Shown here: piece by piece, positions 43,911-53,598 of the stretch
How positions within the stretch are numbered: the stretch's first letter is position 1
Layout of the letters: each line of letters opens with the position of its first letter
Translations under genes and position numbers: made by a program
Assembly: GCF_003957375.1 (NCBI RefSeq)
Contig: NZ_CP025473.1
Span: 2,195,501-2,259,500, forward strand
Direction of reading: 5' to 3'
From: Enterococcus mundtii
GTDB taxonomy: Bacteria > Bacillota > Bacilli > Lactobacillales > Enterococcaceae
DNA: 64,000 nt
Notes under the pieces: model-generated
Told to the model about the DNA's origin: nothing
Database searches by the model: none
The model's input: only the letters and a program-made list of their open reading frames with translations

Positions 43911-44968
43911 TGCTTTCGTTTCCCCCTAACTCGAATGTCTTCTCCAAGCTGTTCAATTTCTAAAAATTCTAATTGTTGATCTTTAGAAACTAAACGTTCA
44001 CTATGAAAAGACATCGGACTTTTTCCACCAAAAAGTTTGGGTGCAATATAACTGATGACTTCATCCCAGAGACTTTCTGCTAAAAAAACATCATGGATTT
44101 TCGCTCCACCTTCTATATACAACGACTGAATACCTTTCTTTCTCATGGTCTCAATAAAGAATGCAAAAGAAAACCTAGGTGTATAAAAAATAGTTACATG
44201 GGGAAATAGTTCCTCTAGCTTAGGATTTTCCGTAAATATCCAGACCGGACTTGTGGTCGTTTGAAAAAGATCGAGTTTAGGGCTTTTAAGGATCCGTCCT
44301 CTACGATCCAAAACAATGCGTACTGGTGGGAAGATAGTTTCGACATCAGGTAACAAACGAGGATCATCAATTAGAACGGTTTCGCTCCCTACCACGATTC
44401 CTTGATATTCTCCTCGCTCTTTGCGAACTCTTGAGATTGCCTCTGAGCCTGTTATTGAGTACCTAGAATCTTTCTGTATAGAGATTTTCCCATCTAGTGT
44501 AACGGCTTGTTTTAATGTGATGTAGGGACGATCCATTTCAAAAAAGTGGTTATAAAAAGGATTCAATGCTCTACATTTCTCTTCTTCTACGCCTACAATC
44601 ACTTTGATTCCATGCTTTTGTAAAAATTTTCTGCCTTTTCCTGCTACTAAAGGATTGGGATCAAGTTGGCCTATGACTACCGTTGTGATACCAGACTGGA
44701 CAATGGCTTGCGTACAAGGTGGCTGTTTTCCTTGGTGGTTACAAGGTTCTAAAGTAACATATAAAGTTGAATCAAACAGTTCTTCGGGGGAACCACAATT
44801 TTGAATAGCATTTACTTCAGCGTGAGCCTCGCCATAATGTAAATGCGCACCTAATGAGAGTAGCTTTCCTTCTTTAACAATCGCAGCTCCAACTAATGGA
44901 TTGGTAAAGGTCTTTCCCTTTCCTTTTCTTGCCTCTTCAATCGCAGCTAACATGAAAGACTGGTGCAT
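43895..44968 (-). CDS. ribD: Bifunctional deaminase/reductase RibD
   Basis: The ATG at 44968 follows AAAGGGGG and gives 357 residues. A frame reaching further upstream lies in the riboswitch terminator. The N-terminal deaminase has the zinc motif HAEVNAI and EPCNHQGKQPPC. The C-terminal reductase has RPYITLKQAVTLDGKI and IVVGSETVLIDDPRL, with YIEGGAKIH near the end. It catalyses steps two and three of the pathway. It is the first gene of the operon. Confidence 0.95.
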   Translation of the reverse strand: MHQSFMLAAIEEARKGKGKTFTNPLVGAAIVKEGKLLSLGAHLHYGEAHAEVNAIQNCGSPEELFDSTLYVTLEPCNHQGKQPPCTQAIVQSGITTVVIGQLDPNPLVAGKGRKFLQKHGIKVIVGVEEEKCRALNPFYNHFFEMDRPYITLKQAVTLDGKISIQKDSRYSITGSEAISRVRKERGEYQGIVVGSETVLIDDPRLLPDVETIFPPVRIVLDRRGRILKSPKLDLFQTTTSPVWIFTENPKLEELFPHVTIFYTPRFSFAFFIETMRKKGIQSLYIEGGAKIHDVFLAESLWDEVISYIAPKLFGGKSPMSFHSERLVSKDQQLEFLEIEQLGEDIRVRGKRKQCSQD

Positions 44969-44985
44969 ATCAATTCCCCCTTTCA

Positions 44986-45020
44986 ACAAAAAATGCCCTG
45001 CGAATTTAATCACAGGGCAT
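44986..45020 (-). terminator. FMN riboswitch terminator before ribD
   Basis: ATGCCCTG / CAGGGCAT hairpin followed by six T, ending 18 bases before the ribD start. It is the expression platform of the riboswitch. Confidence 0.8.
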
Positions 45021-45077
45021 AACTAAATAAACCTAAAGATAATCGATTTTAATACAAATAAAACCGATCTTCAGTCG

Positions 45078-45206
45078 ATTTTTCTTCTCCCATCCAGACT
45101 TTAACTGTCGGTGCCAGATTTTCACTAGCTCAACCACAAAAATGTGGTTCACGGACTTCGAGTAAACTCGTCACCGTCGGTCGGGAATTACACCCTGCCC
45201 CGAAGA
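45078..45206 (-). promoter_or_regulatory. FMN riboswitch (RFN element)
   Basis: The conserved RFN blocks appear in order on the minus strand: GGGGCAGGGTG, ATTCCCGACCGACGGT, AGTCCGTGAACC, GGTTGAGCTAGTGAAAATC and GTCTGGATGGGAGAAG. FMN binding would end transcription at the following terminator and shut the whole rib operon. Confidence 0.95.
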
Positions 45207-45224
45207 AATATTCAATTCGTTTAG

Positions 45225-45253
45225 AGTATATTCTTAAAGCTTACATGTGTCAA
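45225..45253 (-). promoter_or_regulatory. rib operon promoter
   Basis: On the minus strand: TTGACA, 17 bases, TATACT, directly before the FMN riboswitch. Confidence 0.85.
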
Positions 45254-45520
45254 CCTTAAAAAAAACACATAAAAATAAAATGTAGGTTAAACATAACCAC
45301 TTAATTAGTGTGAATCGCATGAATAGAATACGATTATATGCTTATGAAATGGTAACTAATAGAATATTAAAAAATTTTTGGCCTATGATTAAAGATCGTT
45401 TTAAATAATTCGAAAAAAGCAAGTAAAATGTTTTATTTTCGTGTCTCATTAATCAAAGTGAACAATTGGAATAAATTTATTGTAAGTAGGCATTTTTAGT
45501 CATTCTCTTTTCACCAAAAT

Positions 45521-45571
45521 CAAAAAGCAGTCATATCAAAGGCGTAAAAACCTTGATATGACTGCTTTTAT
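45521..45571 (-). terminator. Terminator of the tRNA-Thr gene
   Basis: AAAAGCAGTCATATCAA / TTGATATGACTGCTTTT, a 17-bp stem with T runs on both strands, a few bases after the tRNA 3' end. The 260 bases between here and the rib promoter hold nothing I can define. Confidence 0.85.
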
Positions 45572-45575
45572 CGTA

Positions 45576-45648
45576 TGCCAGCTGCAGGGATCGAACCTGT
45601 GACCTACGCGTTACGAGTGCGTTGCTCTACCAACTGAGCTAAGCTGGC
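45576..45648 (-). tRNA. tRNA-Thr (anticodon CGU)
   Basis: On the minus strand the 73 bases fold as a cloverleaf: acceptor GCCAGCT / AGCTGGC with discriminator A, D arm TAGCTCAGTTGGTAGAGCA, anticodon loop CTCGTAA with anticodon CGT, and T arm ACAGGTTCGATCCCTGT-like. CCA is not encoded. It reads codon ACG. Confidence 0.93.
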
Positions 45649-45769
45649 GTTTCCAAGAGAAATTATAGTCTTTATGTTAAGAAATGTAAAGAGGTAATAT
45701 GGAAGATTTTTCTACTTTCATGATTTTTTTCAAAAAATGTGCTATAATTATAGATGAAAGGCAGGTTTT

Positions 45770-46012
45770 ATGAAAATGGCAACTTTTGGAAAATTTGAAA
45801 CAAAGGTCGAACCGTCAGAATTTGGAGAAAAATTTACCACTGATACACATGTTACCTTTATGATTCACGGAAAAACGCAAACCGGAACAATTTCCAAGCA
45901 ATTGAAAAACTCTGCTGTTGTTGCAATTGATGAAACTAATGAGAATGCCGATTTGATGACCCAAAGTAAAGGCGTTGTCATTGTCAATTACAAAGATATG
46001 AGTAAGCTTTAG
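45770..46012 (+). CDS. DUF2187/YkvS-like small protein
   Basis: The 80-residue protein starts at ATG after AAAGGCAGG, with a TATAAT -10 at 45743-45748. The second half has the pattern THVTFMIHGKTQTGTISKQLKNSAVVAID, typical of the DUF2187 small beta-barrel. It stands alone with its own terminator. Function is unknown; it is widespread in Bacillota. Confidence 0.65.
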   Translation: MKMATFGKFETKVEPSEFGEKFTTDTHVTFMIHGKTQTGTISKQLKNSAVVAIDETNENADLMTQSKGVVIVNYKDMSKL

Positions 46013-46018
46013 TTTTTT

Positions 46019-46046
46019 ACCATCCATCAATTGGGTGGTTTTTTAT
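46019..46046 (+). terminator. Terminator of the DUF2187 gene
   Basis: ACCATCC / GGGTGGT followed by six T. Confidence 0.75.
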
Positions 46047-46066
46047 TTTGGTTGAATCGATTGTAC

Positions 46067-46105
46067 AAAAAAATCTGGGCTCTTGTACGACCCAGATCTT
46101 TTTGT
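46067..46105 (-). terminator. Terminator of upp
   Basis: GATCTGGG / CCCAGAT stem with T runs on both sides; it ends upp transcripts on the minus strand. Confidence 0.8.
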
Positions 46106-46116
46106 ATTTGATTTTC

Positions 46117-46746
46117 TTATTTTGTGCCAAACAAACGGTCGCCAGCATCACCTAGACCAGGAACGATATAGCCTTTGTCATTTAATTTTTCATCTAATGA
46201 TGCAGTATAGATATCAATATCTGGATGTGCTTCTTGTAAGGCTTTCACACCTTCTGGAGCTGCAACAAGGCAAACAAATTTAATGTTTGAAGCGCCACGT
46301 GCTTTCAGAGCATCGATCGCCATGATCGCTGAGCCACCTGTCGCTAACATTGGATCAACGACGAATAATTGACGTGCGTCGATATCTTCCGGTAATTTAA
46401 CGAAATACTCGTGCGGTGCCAACGTTTCTTCATCTCTGTATAATCCGATGTGGCCGACTTTAGCTGCTGGGATCAATTCTAAGATTCCGTCAACCATTCC
46501 AATACCTGCGCGCAAGATTGGGATAATGGCTACTTTTTTACCAGACAATGTTTTTTGTGTTGTTTCTGTGATCGGTGTTTCGATGACAATGTCTTCAAGT
46601 GGCATATCACGTGATACTTCATATGCCATCAGCATAGCGATTTCATCAACAACCTCACGGAAAACTTTTGTACCACAATTTTTGTCGCGAATAATCGTTA
46701 ATTTGTGTTGGATCAATGGATGGTCGATTACTTGAAATTTGCCCAT
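46117..46746 (-). CDS. upp: Uracil phosphoribosyltransferase
   Basis: The 209-residue protein has the UPRT pattern: [35 protein letters not shown], the PRPP loop [10 protein letters not shown] and the uracil site [17 protein letters not shown] at the C-terminus. It converts uracil and PRPP to UMP (salvage). Length is normal. Confidence 0.95.
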   Translation of the reverse strand: MGKFQVIDHPLIQHKLTIIRDKNCGTKVFREVVDEIAMLMAYEVSRDMPLEDIVIETPITETTQKTLSGKKVAIIPILRAGIGMVDGILELIPAAKVGHIGLYRDEETLAPHEYFVKLPEDIDARQLFVVDPMLATGGSAIMAIDALKARGASNIKFVCLVAAPEGVKALQEAHPDIDIYTASLDEKLNDKGYIVPGLGDAGDRLFGTK

Positions 46747-46890
46747 TTTTTTGTCTCCTTTTTCTCTCGTTTCTTTTTAATTGTAAAACAAAATCACTGA
46801 CTTGACTAGTCTAACCCGTCATTTTCCTAAAGAAAACCAAAGAAATAAAAAAACAAAGCGATGTTCTTTTTAAAATCAGCAAAAAATAAC

Positions 46891-46919
46891 AAAAACGCCT
46901 GGAAATCAGACGTTTTTTG
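46891..46919 (-). terminator. Terminator of the esterase gene
   Basis: AAAACG(T)CTG / CAG(G)CGTTTT with T runs on both strands. Confidence 0.6.
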
Positions 46920-46962
46920 TTATTTTTCTAATTTATTAATGGAAAAAGATGACAAAAAACAA

Positions 46963-47904
46963 CTAGTTTTTTAGCCATTCTGTCGAAAGACTCATCGCTG
47001 CTCGTGTCGCATTGGTTTGGTCCATCGTATTTACCATGACAAAATCATGGATGATCCCTTGGAAACGTACTTGCGTAACTTCCACGCCAGCTTCACGAAG
47101 TTCTCTAGCATATGCTTCTCCTTCATCTCTTAACACATCTGCTTCACCTGTCAAGATCATTGCAGGCGGTAAACCTGTTAATTCTTCTTTACTTGCACGT
47201 AGAGGTGAGGCAGTGATTTCTGCTCGTTTCTTTTCATCTGTCGTATACTGATCCCAGAACCATTGCATCCCTTCTTTTGTTAAGAAGTAATTCTCTGCAA
47301 ATTGGTTATAAGAATCTGTATCGAAATTTGCATTAGTTACAGGATAATATAGTAATTGTTTTTTGATTGGTAATCCTTGACGTTGCTTTGTAAGGATCGT
47401 CATCACCGTTGCCATGTTCCCACCTACGGAATCCCCAGCGACTGTCAAGTTCTCAAGATCCAAGCCTTTCGACTCAGAAAGCTCCGCAAGTTTTTGCAAA
47501 ATCGCGTAGTTTTGTTCAATTGCAGTAGGATATTTTGCTTCTGGCGAACGACTATACTCAGGAAAAATCACGATCGAATTTGTACGAACAGCCAATTCTC
47601 GAATCAATTTGTCATGTGTCTTGGCACTTCCAAATACCCAACCAGCACCATGTATATAAAATATGACAGGTAATTTTTCTACATTTCCTTCAGGACGGAT
47701 AAAACGCACATTGATTTGTCCCCAATCATTGGTGTCCATTTTCAAATCCTCGATATCCACAGGTAATTTTTCCACAGAAGAACTTTGAACTTCTTCTAGA
47801 AGATCACGCCCTTCTTCCGGAGGTAATTCATAGATACGCGGGTGCGGTGCATTAGCATCACTAAACTCAATTGCTTCTTTTTCTAATGAAATTCGATCAG
47901 TCAT
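46963..47904 (-). CDS. Alpha/beta hydrolase, HSL-type esterase
   Basis: The 313-residue protein belongs to the hormone-sensitive lipase family of esterases. The oxyanion motif is HGAGWVFGS (HGGG variant, about 85), the nucleophile Ser lies in GDSVGGN (about 158), and the Asp and His fall in TGEADVLRDEGEAYA and GIIHDFVMV. It is cytosolic, without a signal peptide. It likely acts on short-chain acyl esters. The natural substrate is unknown. Confidence 0.88.
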   Translation of the reverse strand: MTDRISLEKEAIEFSDANAPHPRIYELPPEEGRDLLEEVQSSSVEKLPVDIEDLKMDTNDWGQINVRFIRPEGNVEKLPVIFYIHGAGWVFGSAKTHDKLIRELAVRTNSIVIFPEYSRSPEAKYPTAIEQNYAILQKLAELSESKGLDLENLTVAGDSVGGNMATVMTILTKQRQGLPIKKQLLYYPVTNANFDTDSYNQFAENYFLTKEGMQWFWDQYTTDEKKRAEITASPLRASKEELTGLPPAMILTGEADVLRDEGEAYARELREAGVEVTQVRFQGIIHDFVMVNTMDQTNATRAAMSLSTEWLKN

Positions 47905-47996
47905 ACGGATTCCTCCCTAAGTTGAATGCAACAAATAAAATTACACCTCATATACTAGAGAGCAACCAGACAAAAGTCAAAAAATCAGATTGAAAG

Positions 47997-48139
47997 AGGT
48001 TGTGAAAGAAGCGATCAACACTAAGGCATAAGGCAGAAAAATTAAAAATGGCTGTTTCATTTTTGATTTTTTTGCCTTATGACCGAAGTGTTGCTTCTTG
48101 AACACCGTTTATCTAGGTTGTGAAAGAAGCTCAACACTA
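47997..48139. repeat. REP/MITE-like intergenic element with a partial second copy
   Basis: 47998-48106 folds into one long imperfect hairpin. The arms include GGTTGTGAAAGAAGC with TGCTTCTTGAACACC, and CATAAGGCAGAAAAAT with ATTTTTTTGCCTTATG. The first 16 bases (AGGTTGTGAAAGAAGC) recur at 48115-48130, followed again by TCAACACTA. This pattern looks like a mobile or regulatory intergenic repeat. Confidence 0.6.
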
Positions 48140-48185
48140 TCTGTATAGATTTCCAGAGAGCCATCTAACACTTCAACAATCAGAG

Positions 48186-48235
48186 AAAAGGTGAGACAAC
48201 CAAATAGCTACATCCCTGATTGTCTCACCTTTTTC
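48186..48235. terminator. Terminator downstream of glyA
   Basis: AAAAGGTGAGACAA / TTGTCTCACCTTTTT with a 20-base loop and a T-tract on both strands. Confidence 0.8.
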
Positions 48236-48278
48236 GATTCTCTTACCTTTTTATTGATGACTCTTAGTTATAAACTGT

Positions 48279-49523
48279 TTATTTTTTATATAATGGAAAT
48301 TGCTCTGTTAATTCACGGACGCCTGCACGCACTTCTTCTAATTGTGCTTCATCATCTTTTGCCTGTAAAGCTTTGACGATCAATTCAGCTACTTTTGCCG
48401 CATCTTCTTCGCGGAAGCCACGGGTCGTAATTGCTGGTGTCCCGATACGGATACCGCTTGTTTTGAAGGGGCTTAGTGTTTCAAAGGGAATCGAGTTTTT
48501 ATTGACGGTGATATGAACACTGTCCAAAATCGCTTCAGCTTCTTTTCCGTTCAATTCTAAGTCACGTACATCGATCAAAATCAAATGATTATCTGTGGCA
48601 CCTGAAATCACTCGGGTACCAATCGATTGATTGAATACTTTTGCCATGGCTTTTGCATTGGCAATGACATGTTCGCTATATTCCTTAAATTCAGGAGTCA
48701 ATGCTTCTTTAAATGCAGCAGCTTTTCCGGCAATCACATGCTCCAAAGGGCCACCTTGGATGCCTGGGAAAACTGCGCTATTGATTTTTTTAGCCAATTC
48801 TTCATTGTTTGTTAAGATCATCCCACCACGAGGCCCTCGTAATGTTTTGTGAGTCGTCGTTGTTGTGATATCGGCATAAGGGATTGGGCTTGGATGAACC
48901 CCCGCTGCAACTAAACCAGCAATGTGTGCCATATCGACCATCAATTTTGCCCCAACTTCGTCCGCGATTTCTCTGAATTTTGCAAAATCGATCGTTCGAC
49001 CATAAGCACTTGCTCCTGCTACGATCAATTTTGGTTGATGTTTTCTCGCTAAGATGCGTACGACATTATAATCAATGACTTCTGTTGTCGGATCTACACC
49101 ATAAGCAACAAAGTGATACGTTTTTCCACTAAAATTGACTGGAGAGCCATGTGTCAAATGTCCGCCAGCAGAAAGATCCATTCCTAAGATCGTATCGCCC
49201 GGTTCAACTAACGCAAGATATGCAGCTGTATTGGCTTGTGATCCAGAGTGTGGTTGAACATTGACAAAATTGGCACCAAATAATTCTTTGGCACGATCGA
49301 TCGCCAGATTTTCAACGATATCCACAAATTCACACCCACCATAATAGCGATGTCCTGGATACCCTTCAGCGTACTTATTCGTTAAAATACTTCCTTGTGC
49401 TGCCATCACAGCTTCAGAGACAAAGTTTTCAGAAGCGATCAGCTCCAGATTGTTTTCTTGTCTTTCCTCTTCTTTTGCGATTGCTGCCCATAAATCAGGG
49501 TCAAACGTTTTGTAGTCTACCAC
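48279..49523 (-). CDS. glyA: Serine hydroxymethyltransferase
   Basis: The GTG at 49523 is nine bases after AAGGAG and gives 414 residues ([15 protein letters not shown]). The PLP lysine lies in [40 protein letters not shown] is the N-terminal signature. It interconverts serine and glycine and supplies one-carbon units. It follows tsaC in the same direction, as in other Lactobacillales. Confidence 0.95.
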   Translation of the reverse strand: MVDYKTFDPDLWAAIAKEEERQENNLELIASENFVSEAVMAAQGSILTNKYAEGYPGHRYYGGCEFVDIVENLAIDRAKELFGANFVNVQPHSGSQANTAAYLALVEPGDTILGMDLSAGGHLTHGSPVNFSGKTYHFVAYGVDPTTEVIDYNVVRILARKHQPKLIVAGASAYGRTIDFAKFREIADEVGAKLMVDMAHIAGLVAAGVHPSPIPYADITTTTTHKTLRGPRGGMILTNNEELAKKINSAVFPGIQGGPLEHVIAGKAAAFKEALTPEFKEYSEHVIANAKAMAKVFNQSIGTRVISGATDNHLILIDVRDLELNGKEAEAILDSVHITVNKNSIPFETLSPFKTSGIRIGTPAITTRGFREEDAAKVAELIVKALQAKDDEAQLEEVRAGVRELTEQFPLYKK

Positions 49524-49712
49524 AAACAACAACTCCTTATTTATTTATGTGTCAACTTCTCTAAATTTCAAATGATTGTTCAGTTTATTTGTCTTTTTTT
49601 GATGTTGACCAAACATTACTAGCTAAGAATACGAACATTATTTCTTAAATAGCTATTTTAGTTTGTTTCCTAGATTGTATCACAGAATGATTTTGCAGCA
49701 ATCACTTCTGGA

Positions 49713-50738
49713 TCATTTTTTATAATAATTTTGTCCTGCGGCTTTTTTCAACCGATTCATATAAGCAATACCTAGACCTTCTTCAGGTGCAACTTGTACT
49801 AGAATCAGATCAAGAGCTAATCGATCATCATCTAAGCCACGTAACCCCGCAAACAACCCTTTCGTTGCTGCCTCTACTGAATCATCGTAATACATATACA
49901 CAGCTGCGACATCCTTGCGTACCTGATCAGCTATTGTTGGTCCAGCTAAAACACCGGTACGTAGTTTTTGCTCTTTTGTCCAGATAATCGCCTCTGGCCA
50001 ATCCGTTTTTTCAACCATCAGTACTCGAGTATCAGGTGAGTAATGTTTGTATTTCATCCCCGGAGATTTCGGTGTTTCAGATTCTTTGACCAAATGGCGG
50101 TCTGTCGCCACTGGACTTTTAATGATAGCTTCTAGTTGCTCTTTCGTGATTGCTCCTGGTCGTAAGATCATCGGCGGTGCAGATGGGTCGCTCAAATCCA
50201 GTACCGTTGATTCTACACCGATCCTCGTCGCCCCATCATCAATGATCCCTGTGATTTTCCCATTTAGATCATGAAAGACATGGTCTGCTGTTGTTGGACT
50301 CGGTTTACCTGAAGTGTTGGCACTTGGCCCTACAAGTGGTACACCTGCTAATTGGATTAATTCTAATGTTTTCTTGTTATCTGGCATGCGAAAAGCAGCT
50401 GTGGATAAACCACCAGTGACAATCCCCGGTAAACTGCCTTTTTTGATGTAAAAAATCAAAGTCAGTGGTCCTGGCCAAAAGTTTTTCACAATTTGTTCTG
50501 TTAGGGGGTGAAAGTTGTCCACATACTCTTTTACTTGTTCGAAGGAGGCGACATGGACGATCAATGGGTTGTCTTGTGGTCGACCTTTCACTGTAAAGAC
50601 TTGTTTGACAGCCTCCGGTAAAAGGGCATTAGCTCCTAATCCATAGACAGTTTCCGTTGGAAAAGACACTAGATTCCCTACTGCTAATTCCTTCGCAGCT
50701 TCATTTAATTGTGTTTCATCATATTTCATTGTTTCCAC
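49713..50738 (-). CDS. Threonylcarbamoyl-AMP synthase (TsaC/Sua5 type)
   Basis: The 341-residue protein has an N-terminal YrdC domain (about 1-205: LVSFPTETVYGLGANAL, KGRPQDNPLIVHV, FRMPDNKKTLEL, GPSANTSGKPSPT) and a C-terminal Sua5 domain (about 230-341). The linker SPGMKYKHYSPD is the Sua5 hallmark. It makes the precursor for t6A37 in tRNAs. The start is uncertain between GTG (50738) and ATG (50729). Confidence 0.93.
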   Translation of the reverse strand: METMKYDETQLNEAAKELAVGNLVSFPTETVYGLGANALLPEAVKQVFTVKGRPQDNPLIVHVASFEQVKEYVDNFHPLTEQIVKNFWPGPLTLIFYIKKGSLPGIVTGGLSTAAFRMPDNKKTLELIQLAGVPLVGPSANTSGKPSPTTADHVFHDLNGKITGIIDDGATRIGVESTVLDLSDPSAPPMILRPGAITKEQLEAIIKSPVATDRHLVKESETPKSPGMKYKHYSPDTRVLMVEKTDWPEAIIWTKEQKLRTGVLAGPTIADQVRKDVAAVYMYYDDSVEAATKGLFAGLRGLDDDRLALDLILVQVAPEEGLGIAYMNRLKKAAGQNYYKK

Positions 50739-50741
50739 AGT

Positions 50742-50928
50742 CTATCCACATCCTCTTTTTTTAAAATCCTTGTTTTATTCCGTTTTCCCAGACAGTTATA
50801 CACAAATTGTTGATAACTAGTTTGTCAATAGTGGATAAGTATGTTGATAACTAAAATATTCGTTTTCATCCTTATCAAATCAGTGTTTTTTTATTATAAA
50901 AAAACAGAAAAAAATTTTTTCATCCACA
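50742..50928. promoter_or_regulatory. Cluster of DnaA-box-like 9-mers
   Basis: Between prmC and tsaC lie six sites within one mismatch of TTATCCACA. On the plus strand: CTATCCACA (50742), TTATACACA (50796) and TCATCCACA (50920). On the minus strand: TTATCAACA (50808-50816 and 50842-50850) and TTATCCACT (50830-50838). TTATACACA fits the TTATNCACA consensus. This could be a DnaA-titrating or regulatory cluster. Confidence 0.4.
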
Positions 50929-50930
50929 AA

Positions 50931-51767
50931 CTAATTGGTAACAAAAATCATCCGATCATTGCCTGCCATATCTTTTTTGATCCGTACTTTTTTTGTGGGA
51001 AAGGCTTGCTCCATGATTGCTTTGACAGCTGCTCCTTGTTGGAAACCAATCTCTAAAAAAAGTTGTCCATCGCTAGCTAATATTTGTGAAGCTTCCTTTG
51101 CGATTTTCTGATAGATCGCTAAACCATCTTCTTCAGCAAACAATGCCATCTTCGGTTCGTAGGTTCGTACACTCTGATCCATCACCGACCATTCTGCTCG
51201 ACTGATATAAGGGGGATTAGAAATAATGACATCAAAGGTTTGATCCATGACAGGTTCCAACGTATCACCATGATAAAAATTGATCGTCGTTTGTTCATGT
51301 TCTGCATTTTCCTTGGCGACAGCTAGTGCTTCTAAAGATAAATCAATTGCTGAGACCCGCCAATTTTTTCTAGTAGCTTTCAAACTGATGGCGATTGCCC
51401 CAGTTCCTGTACCGATATCCACGACATTTAAGGTTTCTTTGCTTGTTTTTGCCAAACATAGTGCGACTAATTCTTCGGTTTCTGGACGAGGAATCAAGGT
51501 TGCTTTCGTGACTTTCAAACGGTGATCAAAAAATTCAGCAAAACCTAATAAATAGTGGGGTGGATAATGTTGCACTAGTCGTTGCATATCTGCATCGATC
51601 ATGGCTTGATCCTCGGCTGTGATTGGTTCATTCATTCGCATGAGCCAATCCAGTTTCGTCCACTGCTTGCGTTCAAGAAAGACAAATTGGATATTATATC
51701 CTTCTACTCCTTGTTCTTCTAAAAAAGAAGAAGCCCGTGTGAGGACTTCTCGATAGGTTTTATCCAT
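50931..51767 (-). CDS. prmC: Release factor glutamine methyltransferase PrmC
   Basis: The 278-residue protein has the PrmC layout. The helical N-terminal domain ends in [17 protein letters not shown] and [12 protein letters not shown]. The Rossmann motif is [15 protein letters not shown], and the substrate motif NPPYI is in the active site. It methylates the GGQ glutamine of release factors. It overlaps prfA by eight bases. Confidence 0.95.
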   Translation of the reverse strand: MDKTYREVLTRASSFLEEQGVEGYNIQFVFLERKQWTKLDWLMRMNEPITAEDQAMIDADMQRLVQHYPPHYLLGFAEFFDHRLKVTKATLIPRPETEELVALCLAKTSKETLNVVDIGTGTGAIAISLKATRKNWRVSAIDLSLEALAVAKENAEHEQTTINFYHGDTLEPVMDQTFDVIISNPPYISRAEWSVMDQSVRTYEPKMALFAEEDGLAIYQKIAKEASQILASDGQLFLEIGFQQGAAVKAIMEQAFPTKKVRIKKDMAGNDRMIFVTN

Positions 51768-52833
51768 TTTGCATCTCTTCCAACTTAGATGTTTGGTCGT
51801 ACACGATCAATGCGTCGACAATCTCATCTAGTTTTCCTGCTAGAATCTGATCCAGTTTTTGGATCGTCAAGCCAATACGGTGATCCGTCACGCGATTTTG
51901 AGGGAAGTTATAAGTACGGATACGCTCTGAACGATCCCCAGTCCCTACCGCAGATTTACGATTCGCATCATATTCGCTTTGTGCTTCTTGTTGGATCTTG
52001 TCGTAGACGCGCGCACGTAAGACTTTCATCGCTTTCTCACGGTTTTTCAATTGTGAACGTTCATCTTGCATCGCCACTACGATTCCAGTTGGCAAGTGAG
52101 TCAAACGTACCGCAGATGCTGTCTTATTAACATGCTGTCCACCGGCTCCAGAAGCGTGGTAAATATCGACGCGGATATCCTTGTCAGCCAAATCGATCTC
52201 TACTTCTTCTGCTTCAGGCATGACAACGACGGTTGCCGTTGATGTATGGATACGTCCTTGAGATTCTGTTGAAGGGACACGTTGGACCCGATGTGCGCCA
52301 CTTTCATATTTTAATTTCGAGTAGACATTTTCACCTGAGATCATCATGATGACTTCTTTATAGCCACCGATCCCTGTCACACTTGCTTCCAAGACTTCTG
52401 TTTTCCAGCCTTGGCTCTCTGCGTATCGTTGATACATCGAGAAAAGATCCCCTGCAAATAGTGCGGCTTCGTCGCCACCAGCGGCTCCGCGAATCTCCAT
52501 GATAATGTTTTTGTCATCGTTTGGATCTTTTGGAAGTAACAAAATCTTGATTTTTTCTTCTAGTTCTTCTTTTTCTTGTTTCAAATCAGCTAATTCTTCT
52601 TTAGCCATCTCTGCCATTTCGTCGTCTAACTTTTCGCCGAGTAATTCTTCTGTATCTTTGATCCCTTGAACAACTTCCTTGTAGCGACGATAAACTTCGA
52701 CCGTTTCACGTGTATTTGCTTCTTCTTTTGAAAGTTGCATGAAACGTTTCGTATCTGAAATCACTTCTGGGTCACTCAGTAGTTCCCCAAGCTCTTCGTA
52801 ACGGTCTTCGATTGATTGTAATTGGTCGTACAT
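51760..52833 (-). CDS. prfA: Peptide chain release factor 1
   Basis: The ATG at 52833 follows AAGGAG and gives 357 residues. The frame extending upstream is in tdk. [16 protein letters not shown] holds the catalytic GGQ. The codon-recognition region is [14 protein letters not shown]-like ([15 protein letters not shown]). It reads UAA and UAG. There is no programmed frameshift, as expected for RF1. Confidence 0.95.
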   Translation of the reverse strand: MYDQLQSIEDRYEELGELLSDPEVISDTKRFMQLSKEEANTRETVEVYRRYKEVVQGIKDTEELLGEKLDDEMAEMAKEELADLKQEKEELEEKIKILLLPKDPNDDKNIIMEIRGAAGGDEAALFAGDLFSMYQRYAESQGWKTEVLEASVTGIGGYKEVIMMISGENVYSKLKYESGAHRVQRVPSTESQGRIHTSTATVVVMPEAEEVEIDLADKDIRVDIYHASGAGGQHVNKTASAVRLTHLPTGIVVAMQDERSQLKNREKAMKVLRARVYDKIQQEAQSEYDANRKSAVGTGDRSERIRTYNFPQNRVTDHRIGLTIQKLDQILAGKLDEIVDALIVYDQTSKLEEMQNG

Positions 52834-52835
52834 GC

Positions 52836-53420
52836 TTAATCTCCTTCTGTGATCATCAATGGATGAAAATAGTGTTTTCGACATACGGGATAATAGGCTT
52901 CATTGCCACCAATCTGGACTTGATCTCCTTCGTACACCGGTGTTCCGTCTATATAATGTAAATTCATCATTGCTTTTTTATGGCAGAACCAACAGATCGT
53001 TTTCATTTCTTCGATTTTGTCTGCATAAAGCAATAAATATTTCGATCCTTCAAATAATTCATTTCTAAAATCATTTTTTAATCCGAACGCCATCACCGGA
53101 ATATTGAGTTCATCAACGATTCTCGTGAATGCTAAGACATGTTCTTTTGTTAAGAACTGCGCTTCATCGATCAATACACAGAATGGTGGGTGTTCCATCT
53201 GCTGGATGACTTCAAATACATCGGTCGTTTCAAAAATGGGAATTGCTTCACGTTTCAGCCCGATTCTGCTTGAAACTACGCCAACGCCATCTCTTGTATC
53301 GATTCCGCTGGTCATCAAAACAACCGGTTTGTTTTGTTCTTCATAATTATGTGCGACTTTTAGGATCTCGATTGTCTTGCCGCTGTTCATTGCGCCGTAC
53401 TTAAAAAATAGTTGTGCCAT
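52836..53420 (-). CDS. tdk: Thymidine kinase
   Basis: The ATG at 53420 gives 194 residues. The P-loop is GAMNSGKT (residues 9-16), the DE motif is VLIDEAQFL, and the zinc Cys set is [11 protein letters not shown] plus the CRKHY at the end. It is a type II thymidine kinase for salvage. The next gene (prfA) starts two bases after its stop. Confidence 0.95.
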   Translation of the reverse strand: MAQLFFKYGAMNSGKTIEILKVAHNYEEQNKPVVLMTSGIDTRDGVGVVSSRIGLKREAIPIFETTDVFEVIQQMEHPPFCVLIDEAQFLTKEHVLAFTRIVDELNIPVMAFGLKNDFRNELFEGSKYLLLYADKIEEMKTICWFCHKKAMMNLHYIDGTPVYEGDQVQIGGNEAYYPVCRKHYFHPLMITEGD

Positions 53421-53598
53421 GTCCTCATTCACCTTCCAGTTTGTTCCTATGGTATTATACTTGATTTTCAATCATTTTTACAGTGAGAATTTTCGAAGCG
53501 AGATTTCCCTAGTGTAAATATTGGTATTTTCGTTATAAATTAATAAACTACCCGCACTTCTTTTGGTATAATCGAATGAAAAATAAAGGAGAGCGCTT

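Noticed and set aside
49575-49640. PurR-box-like sequences (GAAC cores) before glyA
   Set aside because: Each has two mismatches to the PurBox and their spacing of about 40 bases does not fit the usual 16-17.
51760-52833. Programmed frameshift in the release factor gene
   Set aside because: The gene is RF1 with an uninterrupted frame; the shift is a feature of RF2.
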